DNA from: Imbricaverruca yamaguchii
Lineage: Eukaryota > Arthropoda > Thecostraca > Neoverrucidae
Assembly: GCA_034440575.1 (NCBI GenBank)
Contig: JAOTOL010001471.1
Span: forward strand, 682,001 to 746,000
DNA: 64,000 nucleotides
Reading direction: 5' to 3'
Of this stretch, positions 51,935 to 63,800 are shown piece after piece. The notes under the pieces were generated by a model. The model had not been told where the DNA came from and did not search any database. It worked only from the letters and a program-made list of their open reading frames with translations. How positions within the stretch are numbered: position 1 is the stretch's first letter; every line of letters starts with the position of its first letter. The translations under genes were made by a program, and so were the position numbers.

Positions 51935-51942
51935 CTTAAAAC

Positions 51943-52829
51943 CATTAATATATTATGTATTAACTAGTCACCTCTCCAATGTTGACGCAGTTTCGTTAAA
52001 ACCACTAAAATATGACATGTTATGCTAATTTTCAATGTAAAATGTATCTTTTTGTTAAAAAGTTGCATTAATGGATAACAATGCTATGTAAGAAATATTT
52101 TAGGGAAGAGCTGACAAACAAGCCCACGCTACAAGCTAAGCTACACTAAACTATGGTCTGTTCCCGCGCAATCGGTTGGAATAGGATGATCGTCCATTTT
52201 TTCGGCTGCCGGTCATCCCGCGCCTCATCCAGAATTTGCTTATCTCCATGGAACCACCGTGGATGGGAAAAAACCTAATCCGGCCAGTCGGTGAATGGAT
52301 GAAGACACGCAAACCCGGAATACAACAAATGCGCTGCAACAGTTGGACACGCCGTGTGTAGTAATGCGGCTCATCTACGTTTGCTGTACTTGTTGGATGG
52401 TTTTTCTTTTGGTATCCCTCATATGTCACGTCAGGCTGCTGAAACTACACCTGCGCAACTGCCTTAAAAATGCAAAATTTCCCTATTTCAGGCATTCCAG
52501 TTCATACTATCTGGCTGCCACCACGCCAGTGGCCGTGCATGTGTGCGGCTGCACGCCCGCCTTGCGCATTCGGCGTAATCGACAAACTTCGTTCGAGTCT
52601 ACGGTTACCGGGCCTCCTAAGATTTGCTAATTGCGACCACAAGATAGTCTTGCGCCATGTTTTGTGCGATTGAATTATTCGCATAGAGGTTCGCTGAGAA
52701 GTTAAATAAGTTCAATTCCATGATTAGTTCTATTCTTCCAACATTTTCTGGTGAGAATATATTCGGATACCCGCTGAGTTTTGATGCACTGAATCTCTTT
52801 GGTTAAGTATGCTCCCAGGTTGCCTACCA
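51943..52829. other. Intergenic, nothing recognised
   Basis: Mixed composition. The 111-codon frame at 52295 has no recognisable domain and a poor composition. Confidence 0.45.
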
Positions 52830-53760
52830 AACCAAGGCCCTGGCTCGATGTTCTTTTTTATCTGTGTCGATTTTCTTCGGCTAATAATGTGCTTTAGGGC
52901 GCCAGCCATTTTTTGTTAGGGGGCCTGCGCATTTCTAAGACCCTGGTTCTCGTAAAGGTTTGTTGCTTTGCACCAAATAATTTTGTTAGATACCGGTGTG
53001 TTTTCGAACACCCCGATGTGATTTTTTATTTCCCCGACATTTTTGCTCTTTTTAGGTCTATTATGCTTTTTGAGAGGCCAGCTTGTTCTTGAAGCCCTTA
53101 TGCAATCGTATGTCCCCAGTGTGCTTTGAAGGCCACCTTTGTGTTTTCTTAGAGCTTGCGGTGTTTAAAAAAAATATTATGGATGCAACGTATGTATGAA
53201 GACCCTTCGAGAGTACTGCCTTTTGTGAGACTCGGTGCGCTTTGAGGGTTCGGTGCCTTCTGCCCATTGTGCACTTAGGCCCTGCTGTGTTTATTTGGAG
53301 CTTCTGACGCACATTTGTGGTACCCTAGCACGTCTACCAGGGTTTCGCAGCGGCCTTTCGGCCCAGGCGCGTAGTTCTGGTGACCCGACGCCAGTGTTCT
53401 GCACACGACACAATTTTGTACGGACATATTCTGAATTTTTGTATGTCCGAATCCCAGCCTGATGTTTTTGGACTCCATGCGCCATATTTTTGTGTCCGGC
53501 CGCACGCGATTTTTTAGGGCATCTGGTGCTATGTTTGGGATGGATGCAGAATGATTTTCCTAGTTTATACTTTTTTAATCACTCTTTATTTTGTAGGGCT
53601 CTGGCTTGCTTTTTGTCAGGATCCGATGCGACTTTTGGGACCACGCTGTTTTCGATGTGATGTGGGTTTTCTATATGACCACACAGTTTTTTTTTTTTTG
53701 GGGGGGACGGACATTTTGTGTCCGGAATGCAATATTCTGAAGGACCGCTCGGAGTTCGCG
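52830..53760 (+). repeat. Very old ~21-bp minisatellite (~40 units)
   Basis: Reading along the + strand, units of 18-25 bp follow the plan (G)TG-C, a T-rich block, a G run, then CCC/CC: for example GTGCTTTGAAGGCCACC, GTGCGCTTTGAGGGTTCGG, GCGACTTTTGGGACCACG. Individual identity is low, so the call rests on the recurrence of this pattern for 900 bp. Confidence 0.5.
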
Positions 53761-54161
53761 GGGCGCGTTCGTCTACGCTAGCCCGGCCTAAGCCCGGCGG
53801 CTTCACTCGTCTGACCGGCCGGCATGACTGGCCCACCACCCGGTCACACTCAGTCCCCAATAGTCACCCAGCCGGAGCTGCAGCGTTTGTGTCGTGGTAC
53901 CTCAGCGCACGAATCACATACACAGTCCGAACCAAACAACATCGTAACACGGCGCGGTCGGCAGGACAAGGAAATTTGGTGAAACCGTGATACGAGAAAA
54001 TTCGACGTACGATCAGTGATTATTTGCGGCACAGTGCGGGAGTCGGCGGCGTCAGTGCGAGAGCGATAAAGCGCTAGAGCGATGCGGCACCGTGCAGAAG
54101 TAGGCTGAGAGGTGATTTTGTGCGCTCCAGATCCCCGCTGTGTTTTTGTGCCCGCACGAAG

Positions 54162-55330
54162 ATGCCCGATCCAGACTCCAAATCTGAATCCGCAGAAACT
54201 TCAATGGAGATGCTCACCCGCCTGCTCCAGCAGCAGATGGAGATTGCTGCCCGCCCAAAGAAAGAAAAAAGAAAAGAAAAAACAACCCGAATTAATTGTT
54301 TATGTCGCCATAATATGATTTTTAATAAAATTTTTTTTATCTAATTGTTTAATTTTTTTTAATATTTATTTTATTATAAAAATTTTTGTATATTTTAATT
54401 TTTTATATTTTTTTGTGATGAGCCGATAATGGCCCTACTACAGCAGCGTTCTGCCCCGGCCCAGCGGCGTCCTCCAATTCGAGTCCCACAAACTAGCGAA
54501 TCGGCTAGCACCGGCTCCTATCCTTCGGGAGCCCACGGCCCCACGTTGCGTCGCTTCGTACTCCAGCCTTTTTAGTTAGGTTACAAGTTAGTCCGCCAGC
54601 TGCGTGACGCGCGTGTCTATTTTTTACTGCCATCTTCAAATAACTTACCTGCGGAAAAAAAATGTGGTACTAAATATTATATAATGTGTTGTTTTCTCCC
54701 GATGCACGCGCACTTTTTGAGCCCGCGGACGTTGATTTGCGAAAAAAGTCAATCCCAGGCCCCGTCCCTGCTAGTGTAGGTGCCCGGACCCATATCGGCA
54801 TTCCTGCAGCTGGAACGCGCATTCCCAGCCTCCATTCTACTGCTTCACCCATGGTGTTTGAGGCTTTGAAAAAGAAGTTTGAGGGCTATTGCTTGCTCAC
54901 CCACATCGACGAGATGTCGCCACCGGAGCAGAAAGCGGCACTCATCGCCGTCATGGATGACGTCTGGACCCGCCTCGTTCGCTTTGGCATTCCGATTTCG
55001 GTCTACGCGAGCATGGCTGATGACATCGAGTCCATGCACGCCTACCTCCGTCGACAACGCAACGTCGTCATCGACAGACGGGATTTAAGTTCGAGAATAC
55101 AGGAGCCGGGGAATCTGCCAACGAATATGTGTGCGCGCTGAAGGAAATCGCCGCATGCTGTGACTTTTGTGAAAAGTGCATCAGCGACAGATTTCGTGAC
55201 CACCTAGTGATTGGAAGCAGTGACAAGGAAGCGCGTCGACGCATGCTCAAAACACCAGATTTGATATTCGAGAAAGTGCTGGACATCTGTCGAGCTTCTG
55301 AGTGCGCGTCGAACAACAGCTCTGTGATCC
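54162..55330 (+). pseudogene. Gypsy gag remnant, interrupted
   Basis: Begins at an ATG at 54162 with a Gln/Glu-rich coil-like segment (L-L-Q-Q-Q-M-E-I-A-A-R). It is broken by an AT-rich insertion (about 54262-54415) and a second non-coding stretch (54571-54700). It then continues from about 54850 with an F-E-A-L-K-K-K-F segment and shifts frame near 55080 into E-S-A-N-E-Y-V-C-A-L-K-E-I-A-A, typical of retrotransposon capsid. Confidence 0.75.
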
Positions 55331-55895
55331 GGGGCCCGCCAATGTCAGCAGAGTGTCGCGCTACAGACGTGACCGCAGCCGCCGCCGGCCCAGCGGTGTG
55401 GAGCAGAGGTCCGCTGCCACATGTGGGCGGTGTGGTGCGGCGCAGCATCGCAACGCCAGTGATTGCGCTGTGCTCACCCACAACTGCAGTCTGTGCCACG
55501 CCCGCGGCCATTTTGCAGCCGTCTGCAAGAACCAGGCGGCGCGTGGTGCCAGCAGCCCAACCCGCGCCCGTCAACGGGGCACCAGCCGCGCGGACAGCGC
55601 CACCTATACACGCAGCGCCTCTTACGACCGCCGAGGAAGGCCAGGTTCCAGACCTCGCCGCCGCAAGGGAGCAGTCTGCACAGCAGCCGACCACAGTGAC
55701 GACAGAGATAAACCGAAACGGATAGCAGCATTGATGAATGTATACGTGTCTGATGTACGCCTTCAGGGCATCTCGTCGAAGCGGTCCCCGCAGATAAATT
55801 TGCAAATGCAACACCGCGACGGACGCAGTGCGATCAGTACCTGGACACCAGATACCGGCGCAGAAATTTATGCGATATCACGAAGGCACTCGTAA
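55302..55895 (+). pseudogene. Gypsy nucleocapsid zinc knuckles and protease
   Basis: The open frame (197 codons) carries two zinc knuckles at codons 41-55 (C-X2-C-X4-H-X5-C) and 62-75 (C-X2-C-X4-H-X4-C). A basic region follows, then a D-T-G-A aspartic protease active-site motif at codon 184. A stop falls 13 codons after D-T-G-A; the rest of the protease continues in other frames near 55900-56090. Confidence 0.85.
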
Positions 55896-56443
55896 GAAAT
55901 GGGAATCAACCTGGCCCACCTTACCCCATCTACAAAGACGCTCTGGACGGCTGATGGCAGGAAGATAAGCTGCATGGGCACCTGCGACCTGACCCTACAG
56001 CTGGGAGACACCGTGTGCACAGTGGAAGTGTCAGTGCTGTGTCACTCCACTCACCACTCCTTTCGTGGCACGACTGCGTGAAGCTGGACATCCTACCAGC
56101 GAATTTCCCGCAGCAGATCTGTCCCCTGCAGACCGGGAAAGCTGCAATTGAACTGGGAAATCAGCGTTCGTCGTTCGCCTGCAGCAGAATCCCCATAGCG
56201 GAACAGCGATGCAAAACTGCGTCACGCGTACCGGCGCTTTCAGCCACCCGCAGCGTGAGTGCTCCGGCAGCACCTGTGAGGAAACCCGACCTCGCGCGTG
56301 CCGGCCGACACCGATCAGCCAGTCCTGGCGATAGCACAGGACCACCCGCTTGAATCCTGAAATTCAGGGGTGAAGGAGGTGGCCCACCGTCCGCACAGGA
56401 GCGTCAGAAGCATTGGTAAACGCTGAAGGCCGAGTTCTCGCGC

Positions 56444-57400
56444 GTGTTTGACGTGACGTCAGCTCTGCGGGAAATGGTGGCAGAGCCGATGAAGATCGAG
56501 CTCACTGAAGACGCGGTCCCGTACGCCCTGACCAGCGCACGCAAAGTAGCGTTCTGCTGGAGGGATGACGTGCGCCAGCAGCTAGATGAGCTCCTGGAGT
56601 ACGACATTATCGAGCTTGTGGACTACCCGACCGAGTGGTGCCAGGGCCTCGTTCCTGTGCCAGAGATGGACTCCGACGGCAAGATATCAGGCTACCGTCT
56701 CACGGTGGACTTAACCAAACTTAACCATTTCGTGAAGCGGCCGCCTCACCCCGCGAAAACTCAACATGACGCGGTAGCATCGATTTCAACCGGCGCCATG
56801 TACTTCACTACAATGGACTGCAAGGCCGGATATCGCCAGGTCGCCATCAGAATGGAGTACCGTGTCCTCGCGTGTTTTGTAGCGCCGTGGGGGCGGTGTC
56901 GCTACAAGCGGATGCCTATAGTGTCACACACTCCGGCGACGCGTACAACCAGCATGGCGTCTAACCGGCATGACGTCTACGCCACGCATCTTCACCACAT
57001 CTGGACGGTGCTGAAGAGATGCGGTGACTATGGCGTCACACTCAACCGAGCGAAATGTCAGTTCGCTGAAGAGAAGGTCGACTTCTGTGGGTTTACCGTC
57101 AGTTCTGACGGCTACACAGTGAACATGAAGAAGGTCCGGGCCATCCGCGATTTTCCACGGCCCAGCAATATCACCGATTTGCGATCGTTTCTCGGACTTG
57201 CTAATCAGCTGGGATCATTCTCAGCCGAGATCGCGATGGCTGCGGAATCACTGCGGCGGCTGTTACGCCCCCGCAACGCCTGGTTGTGGACCTCCGTACA
57301 CAGAGGAGCGTTCCAGAAGGTGAAGGAGGCGCTGGTGTCGCCACCTATCCTGGATTTCTTCAACCCGAAGCGGTGCACGATCCTGGAGACGGATGCCTGA
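56444..57400 (+). pseudogene. Gypsy reverse transcriptase, YxDD region missing
   Basis: 318 open codons with the RT fingers and palm: G-Y-R-L-T-V-D-L-T-K-L-N, F-T-T-M-D-C-K-A-G-Y-R-Q-V and the thumb/connection N-R-A-K-C-Q-F, F-C-G-F-T-V-S, F-L-G-L-A-N. Between Y-K-R-M-P-I and H-L-H-H-I the expected segment with the catalytic Y-x-D-D box is absent or scrambled, so the polymerase is dead although the frame is open. Confidence 0.88.
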
Positions 57401-57960
57401 CGTGTCGGCGGACTTGGGTTTTGTCTTCGCCAGCTCGATGACATCGGAAGATGGCGCCTCATCGAGTGCGGGACCCGTTTTCAGACTGACGTGGAAAAGT
57501 GATACGCCTGATCGAACTGGAGTTGCTGGCCTTGACGTGGGCGTACAAGAAAGCCGACGTGTACATCAAAGGCATGCATCAGTTCGAAGTACTCCTGGAC
57601 CACCGGCCGCTCATCTCATTGTTAAACACGAAGACACTGGCGGAAATGAAAAATCCGCGACTACAACGCCTCAGGGAGGAACTCATCCCGTACACCTTCG
57701 TCGCCAGCTGGAGGAAGGGAGAACTCCACATCTTCCCGGACGCAGTCTCACGCTCCGGTGGACGATCCCTCGGCGGACTACGAAGGGGCGGAGCGCGACG
57801 TTTGGCACCATATTCGGAGCCTGCTCGCTTGTCTCACGTCCGACGTCGGAGAAGACGGCATCAGCCCGTTCAAAGACTCAGCCCTGGATGAAGTGCGAGC
57901 CGCCGCTGCGAGAGATCGGGAAATACTCGCACTCAAGGACGCGATTATGAACTAATTTCC
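57400..57960 (+). pseudogene. Gypsy RNase H remnant
   Basis: The frame at 57499-57891 contains E-L-E-L-L-A-L-T-W-A, a Y-I-K-G segment, D-H-R-P-L-I-S-L-L and F-P-D-A-V-S-R-S, the diagnostic end of Gypsy RNase H. It is out of frame with the RT, and a second frame takes over at 57758. Confidence 0.85.
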
Positions 57961-57988
57961 GGAGAATCTGAGTTAACTGGACCACCTG

Positions 57989-58852
57989 GTGCAGCCCTAC
58001 CGGAGCTGCAGAGACGGGCTCGCCGTCCAAGACGACCTCATTGTCTCAGGCCAGCGCCTAGTGATCCCAAAACGTCTGCGACGGGCCACACTGGAGCGAC
58101 TCCACACAAGCCACCAAGGCATCGAGTGGACAAAGTTGTCCACTTGCCACAGTTCGACAAACAAATCGGCGATTTTGTCGCCGCCTATGAAGCGTGTCAG
58201 CGCCACCTGCCCAGCCTCAGAAAGAGCCGCTGGTCGCGGAAAAAGCGCCGTTTCATGTTTTTCAAGCTGTCTCCGCGGATTATTTTGTCTGCGCCGGACG
58301 TACCTACTTAGTCTATATGGATAGACTCGGCGCCTGGCCGTTCGTGTTCAACATCGCCGGAGACGCATGAGCCAGAGCCCTCACGCGGATCCTCCGCAAG
58401 ATGTTTTCGGACACCGGAGTGCCCCAGGCTCTGAGAGCCAACGGCGGCGGACAGTTCTCGGCGCGGCACACGCGAGACTTTCTGAAGCGGTGGGCCTGCT
58501 GGAGTAGCGCAATTCTCCGCGAGCAGACGGCCGTTCACCTGCACAAATTATCTACGGCCAACCCATCAGATCAGCTGTACCAGCGCACCACCGCGCGTTC
58601 GCCACGCAATGGCAGCAGGGTGGCGACGTCTGCGACGCCAAGGCGGTGTAGCTGCAAAAGCGAACTAAGGAGCACCATAACGCGACAGCGCGGCCCCATC
58701 TGCCTCTGCGCGCCGCCAGCACGTCCTGATCCATGACAACCAGACCGGTGTGTGGGACCTCCCCAGCACAATCACTGCTGTCGGGGAGAGGCGCGGCTAC
58801 ATGGTCAAACTTCCGGGTGGTCGCCTCATCTGGCAGAACCGACGTGCCTATG
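57989..58852 (+). pseudogene. Gypsy integrase remnant
   Basis: Pieces in different frames: R-L-V-I-P-K-R-L-R and S-H-Q-G of the HHCC region (58044-58125), C-Q-R-H near 58195, and G-G-G-Q-F-S-A at about 58443 where T-D-x-G-x-Q-F is expected (the Asp is replaced). The C-terminal domain G-Y-M-V-K-L-P-G-G-R then L-I-W-Q-N-R-R is at 58797-58846. The MITE at 58853 interrupts the end. Confidence 0.8.
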
Positions 58853-59248
58853 TGGTATATTTAAAAGCAATAAAATAAATGTCACACAGTGTGACGTAGA
58901 ATAATAAAAAAGAAAACATCCGTGAAAAAAAGTAATAATTTCTCACGTTTGACCTCGTGAACTCATGACATCGTGACCTTCTGTGACCCCTAGCCCATTG
59001 AAACTGATAAATTTAATGGAGGAAATACAAACGGGCCATTTGTAGGCCATCAAATGTATCAGTTTCAATGGGCCAGGGGTCACAGAAAGTCACAATGTCA
59101 TGAGGTCACGAGGTCAACCGTGAGAAATGATTACCTTTTTCACGGATGTTTTCCTTAAACATTTTTCTTCTCAAAGATGCATTCATCTTTTATTTATTAT
59201 TCTACGTCACACTGTGTGACATTTATTTCATTGCTTTTAAATATACCA
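58853..59248. mobile_element. 396-bp fold-back MITE
   Basis: Begins TGGTATATTTAAAAGCAAT and ends with its reverse complement. The arms are about 165-190 bp and include TGTCACACAGTGTGACGTAG, ACATCCGTGAAAAA and GACCTCGTGA, meeting at GCCCATTGAAACTGATA around a short unique centre (about 59008-59070). The right arm has an extra 25 bp or so. No clear target-site duplication: the left flank is CCTATG and the right AGGTGT. Non-coding, non-autonomous. Confidence 0.92.
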
Positions 59249-59455
59249 AGGTGTTCTCCATGGTTTCTATGATTTTCCGATTTTCAAAACGGACGGATTT
59301 TGAGTAAGTTTTCTCCAATTGGAAAACTACCCGACAGCAAGCAATGAGATAAAGAATGGTAATACAAAAACGTTTACTTAACCAAAAACACTGTAAGTCT
59401 TATAGTTTGCTTTAATAAACTTCACAAAGCTCAAGGTAACTCAGTACCAATAGAG

Positions 59456-59505
59456 GGTATTGGAGCTTATGGACACATTGACTGCGTCGATCCTGCAGCG
59501 CCCAT
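59456..59505 (+). mobile_element. Diverged micro-retroposon copy
   Basis: GGTATTGGAGCTTATGGACA, CATTGACTGC and CCTGCAGCGCCCAT align with the 44726 copy. No duplication could be recognised. Confidence 0.5.
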
Positions 59506-59756
59506 ATCATCGTCAGTCAAACAATATCACACGCACGAAGGTTAGTCGACGAGACAACTGCATGTGAAGGGGTCGACGTATGACATCATGTCGTACCACG
59601 ATCCTCATTTTGTCAGGTGTAAAACCATATATCACAATGAAGGGCATAAATCAAACACAAAAAGGAGGGTTATAAATCACAGAAGACTTGATTTCCGATA
59701 GGAAGTGAAAGAGCAGCCCCGATTGAACAATTGATGACTCGTCACCCAATACTTCC

Positions 59757-59836
59757 CTGAGAGGGAGGGAGAGGGAGGGGGAGGGAGGGGGAGGGAGGGG
59801 AGGGAGGGGGAGAGCGAGAGGGAGAGAGAGACAGAG

Positions 59837-59868
<32 letters not shown>

Positions 59869-59892
59869 GGTGACAGTGACAGTGACACGCCA
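59757..59892. repeat. GGGAGG / GAGACC / GTGACA simple tracts
   Basis: Consecutive purine-rich blocks: GAGGGAGGGG units, then (GAGACC)n, then (AGTGAC)n. Confidence 0.9.
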
Positions 59893-60880
59893 TCCATATA
59901 GATATAGATCCATGTAGACCGATAGGTCATTCACAGGCTTATCTACTCGTGACGACGTAATTTTACTTCGGAATATCTGGTGGTCCTGTAGCGCCTGTGG
60001 GTGCGTGTGGATGCGTGGATAGGCGTAAAGGATCTGGGAAAGCCACAGGGAGACGCCTTTGCCAAGCAACACCTAGAACGTGCACAGCTGCGTTGTGCCG
60101 CTCTCTCAGTGTGGTCCCGGCGCCTCGAAGGGATAGAAGGAGAAAGAAGCAGGATTCCGCGGCGGCGGTGACGCGGGTCACCGCCGCTGCCCCGGCTTGC
60201 CACTGAAACGACTCGCGACAGCGGGACACGATAACTCTGTATTGACATGACGACATAGCGATAATTCACGAGGACTAGAGCACACAGTATGTCCTAGCTA
60301 CGACACCAAAGTGCGCGGCTATGGAAAAGGAAATGCAAGCTAGTTAAGTACAGGTAAGTCGGTTCAGTGAAGTGGAAGGCTATTATGTCCGATGGCCACT
60401 TGACACAGAGCATTGGAGATGAGCGGAGAAACAAGTTGAAACGGACCTGGATGCATAGATCACTACACTGACATCTAGCGTTATTTAGAGCGAACGACAA
60501 GTTATCAGATGCTAGATGGCAGGCGCGCGGTCAGCAATGGCTGAGTCTTCAGCCGGCCGCTAGATGGCTAGCGCGCGCTCCGCTACAGTCCGGTAATGGA
60601 AACATCTGATCATGCTGGTCTCACAACAAGAAGTACAATTCTGTCTTCGTTATATCTGTAGGCATCATTTGCATGGACGTACCGTCGAATCCTTATGATA
60701 GTGCAAACAGACGGATTTAAGTCACGGTATGCACAGCATATACCAGAAAACATAAACTTTCTCACAAGCTTCCTGCGGTTTCATTGTTCACGTCCTGGGC
60801 ACTCCCTGCATATTGATGTCCATGATATTAGCAACGCATTCGCATTCGCATTCGGCATCATATTCGCATACTCACCGACT

Positions 60881-63800
60881 CCGTTCATTTTTCACATGAT
60901 CTTTGTCGCTTGCAAAAGTAAGACAAACAACAATTATTCAGTAGGACGAGCAGTTCGATCACCAGAGGTCAAGAAAGGTCATCCGGGTGAAAACGGTGTA
61001 GCGCATACAACTGGAAGTTTTTCTCTTAGCCGAATGATTCAAACTCCTAGATTACGCTGTCCATCAAAGATGCAGCACATCGAAATACGTGACCTTCAAT
61101 GTCATAGTTTGACCTCAGGTCACCAAAGTTGGAATTACTCATGCACTATATATTTTTATGGGGTGCCGAATAAAATCATGGTGACACATTGGATATACCT
61201 GATTCTTGCAGGAGATAGTCTACATAGCACGTTCATAGAGCACATCCACGAAAGTCACCCATTATGGCCACGGATCTATCACCGTTAGCCAAAAAGTACC
61301 ACAAATAACAAATATACCAATTTCTTGTGTATCCCGTAATTTCCGCAAGATTTTACTTCGCATTACGAAATAACACCCAGACATTGAGTATGGCTCATTG
61401 ATGCAGCACATGGGAGCTTAAGACCTACAATCTCATAGTTTGACCTATGTTGAGAAAATGTTGCTTTGACCGTGCAGTATTGCCATCTACGGGGTACCTA
61501 ATGATACCTTCCTAAATACATTAATCAGATGGACACTAGCGCAAAATAATCTTCCATTGCACAAGAAAGCAGCGGATCCAAGCATGTTACCTTCACGTTC
61601 ACGATTTGACCTCAGGTCGACGAACATTTTAACATTACACCATATGGGAAAATCATGGCGTACCGAATAACATTTTCCCGAATGCATGTATCGGATGGAT
61701 ATTAGCGCCGAATAATCGCTCACCGAGTAAGAAAGCATAACTCCGAGCATATGACCTGCAAGGCCAGCTTTGACCTAAGGTCAGGTTGGATGAAATTCCG
61801 AAAATTAAACTGGTCCACTGGGGTATCACATGTGGGCCAGACGAGGCCTTGAATGTGGACCATCTCAACACTGATGCATGCACTATCAATACAAGAAGCA
61901 GCTTACGGGGTGACCTGACCTCTATAGATGATCCATTTCATCAGGTACCACAAGCATCCCATTCAGCAACGTATTCGCACAATCATTCACCAACATCATA
62001 CGATCCGTCTGATAATTGGACAGAGCCTTCGCAACCGTATTCCTACATGCATCAGCTAACGATTTTTTTCTACGATGAAGAATTTCGGTTTCAGAGGCGG
62101 AAAGGTTAGCAAGGTCAAATCTGAAGTACCGCATAACTTGCCAGAGAATTAACTTATTTTAATGATCCAAACGCTTGTGTCACCACCATGCCGGCGGCAT
62201 TCAGCACACCAAGTGAACTTGTCACTGGAGGCCACCATTTGACCTCAGGTCAACGAAACATTTAACATTATCCCCTATGGGAAATTCACGGTGTGCCGAA
62301 TAAAATTTCCCTGAATTCATTTATCGGATAGATATTAGCGCCATATAATCGTCCATCGACTAAAGAAGCACCACATCCGGGTATGTGGTCTGTAAGGTCA
62401 GCGTTTGACCTCATGTCAGGTTTGATGAAATTCAGGAAATTAATGTGGTCCACCGGTGTACCACATGTTGGCCAAACTAAGCATTTAATGTAGACCATTT
62501 CATCACTGATGCATGTAATATAAATACAAGAAGCAACACACCCCGTGACCTGACTCCTACCTATGACACATTTCATCAGGGAGCACCAGCATCCCATTCA
62601 GCAACGCATTCAGAAACTCATTCACCGGCATCCTCCGATCCGTTTGAAAATTTGGCAGAACCTTCGCAGGCGAATCCCTGCATGCATCACCGGACTTATT
62701 AAAATGTTGAGATAGTCTACATTCAATGCTTCGTTCGGCCCATATGCCATACCCCAGGGGACCACTTACATTTCCCGAATTTCATAAAACCTGACCTGAG
62801 GTCAAACGTTGACCTTGCAGGTCACATGGTCGGATGTGCTGCTTTCTTGCTCCATGGTGGATTATTCGGCGTTAATATCCATGGGATGAATATATTCAGG
62901 GAAATGATATTCGGTACACTGTGAATTTCACATAGGGATAATGTTAGTCTTCGTTGACCTGAGGTAAAATGGTAACCTCGAGTGACCAGTTGACTTGGCG
63001 TGCTGTATGCCGCCGTCATGGCGGTTGCACAAGTGTTTGGATCATTGCAATGGGTGAATTCTCCAGCAAGTTCAGAGGTCAAAGGTCAGGTCAGAGGTCA
63101 AACGCTGACCTTACAGATCACATACTAGGATGTGGTGTTTTAGTCGATGGGCGATTATTCGGCGCTAATATCCATCCCTTGAATGTATTCAGGAAAATGT
63201 TATTCGGTACACCATGCTTTTCCCAAAGGATGTAACGTTAAAATCTTCGTTGACCTGAAGTCAAATGGTGAACATGAAGGTGACAAGCTTAGATGTGCTG
63301 CTTTCATGTGCGATGGGAGATTATTTGTCGCCAATGCCCATCCGATTAATGTATTTAGGAAGGTATTATTCGTACTCCGTAGAGGGCAATAGTGCACGGT
63401 CGAAACAATATTTTGTGAACATAGGTTAAACTATGAGATTGTGGCCTCACGCTTCAACGTGCTGCATCCATGAGCCATGCACAATGTCCGAGTGTTAATT
63501 CATGGTGTCAAGGAAAATTTTGCGGAAATTATCGGGAACACAATAACTTGGTATAATTGCTATTTTGCTACTGTTTGGCGCACGGCGATAAATCCTTGAC
63601 CATAGTGATGATTTTATTGAGGTGCTCTATGTACGTGCTATGCAGATCATCACTTGCAAAAACCAGGTATATCCAATGTGTCACCATGATTTTGTTCGGT
63701 ACCCCGTAACAAATATAGTGCATGTGTAAAAACAACTTTGGTGACCTGAGGTCAAACTATAACATTTAAGGTCACGTAATTAAATGTGCTGGATCTTTGA

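Larger units (their letters stand above)
53765..58852 (+). mobile_element. Decayed Ty3/Gypsy retrotransposon, truncated 3'
   Basis: Gag, protease, reverse transcriptase, RNase H and integrase remnants occur in Ty3/Gypsy order on the + strand, broken by frameshifts, stops and insertions. A leader ending AATTTGGTGAAACCGTGATA (53965-53984) resembles the primer-binding region of this group. No second LTR is found: at 58853 a fold-back MITE replaces the 3' end and the sequence beyond it does not resemble the leader. It cannot transpose autonomously. Confidence 0.85.
59249..60880. other. Intergenic, nothing coding recognised
   Basis: Holds a micro-retroposon copy (59456-59505), a G/A-rich simple tract (59757-59892) and a short direct repeat CTAGATGGC followed by GCGCGCG at 60512 and 60561. 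No homologous ORF seen. Confidence 0.5.

Noticed and set aside
60695..61288. 197-codon frame
   Set aside because: Lies in the arm of the large inverted repeat; the other arm does not preserve the frame and no domain is recognisable.
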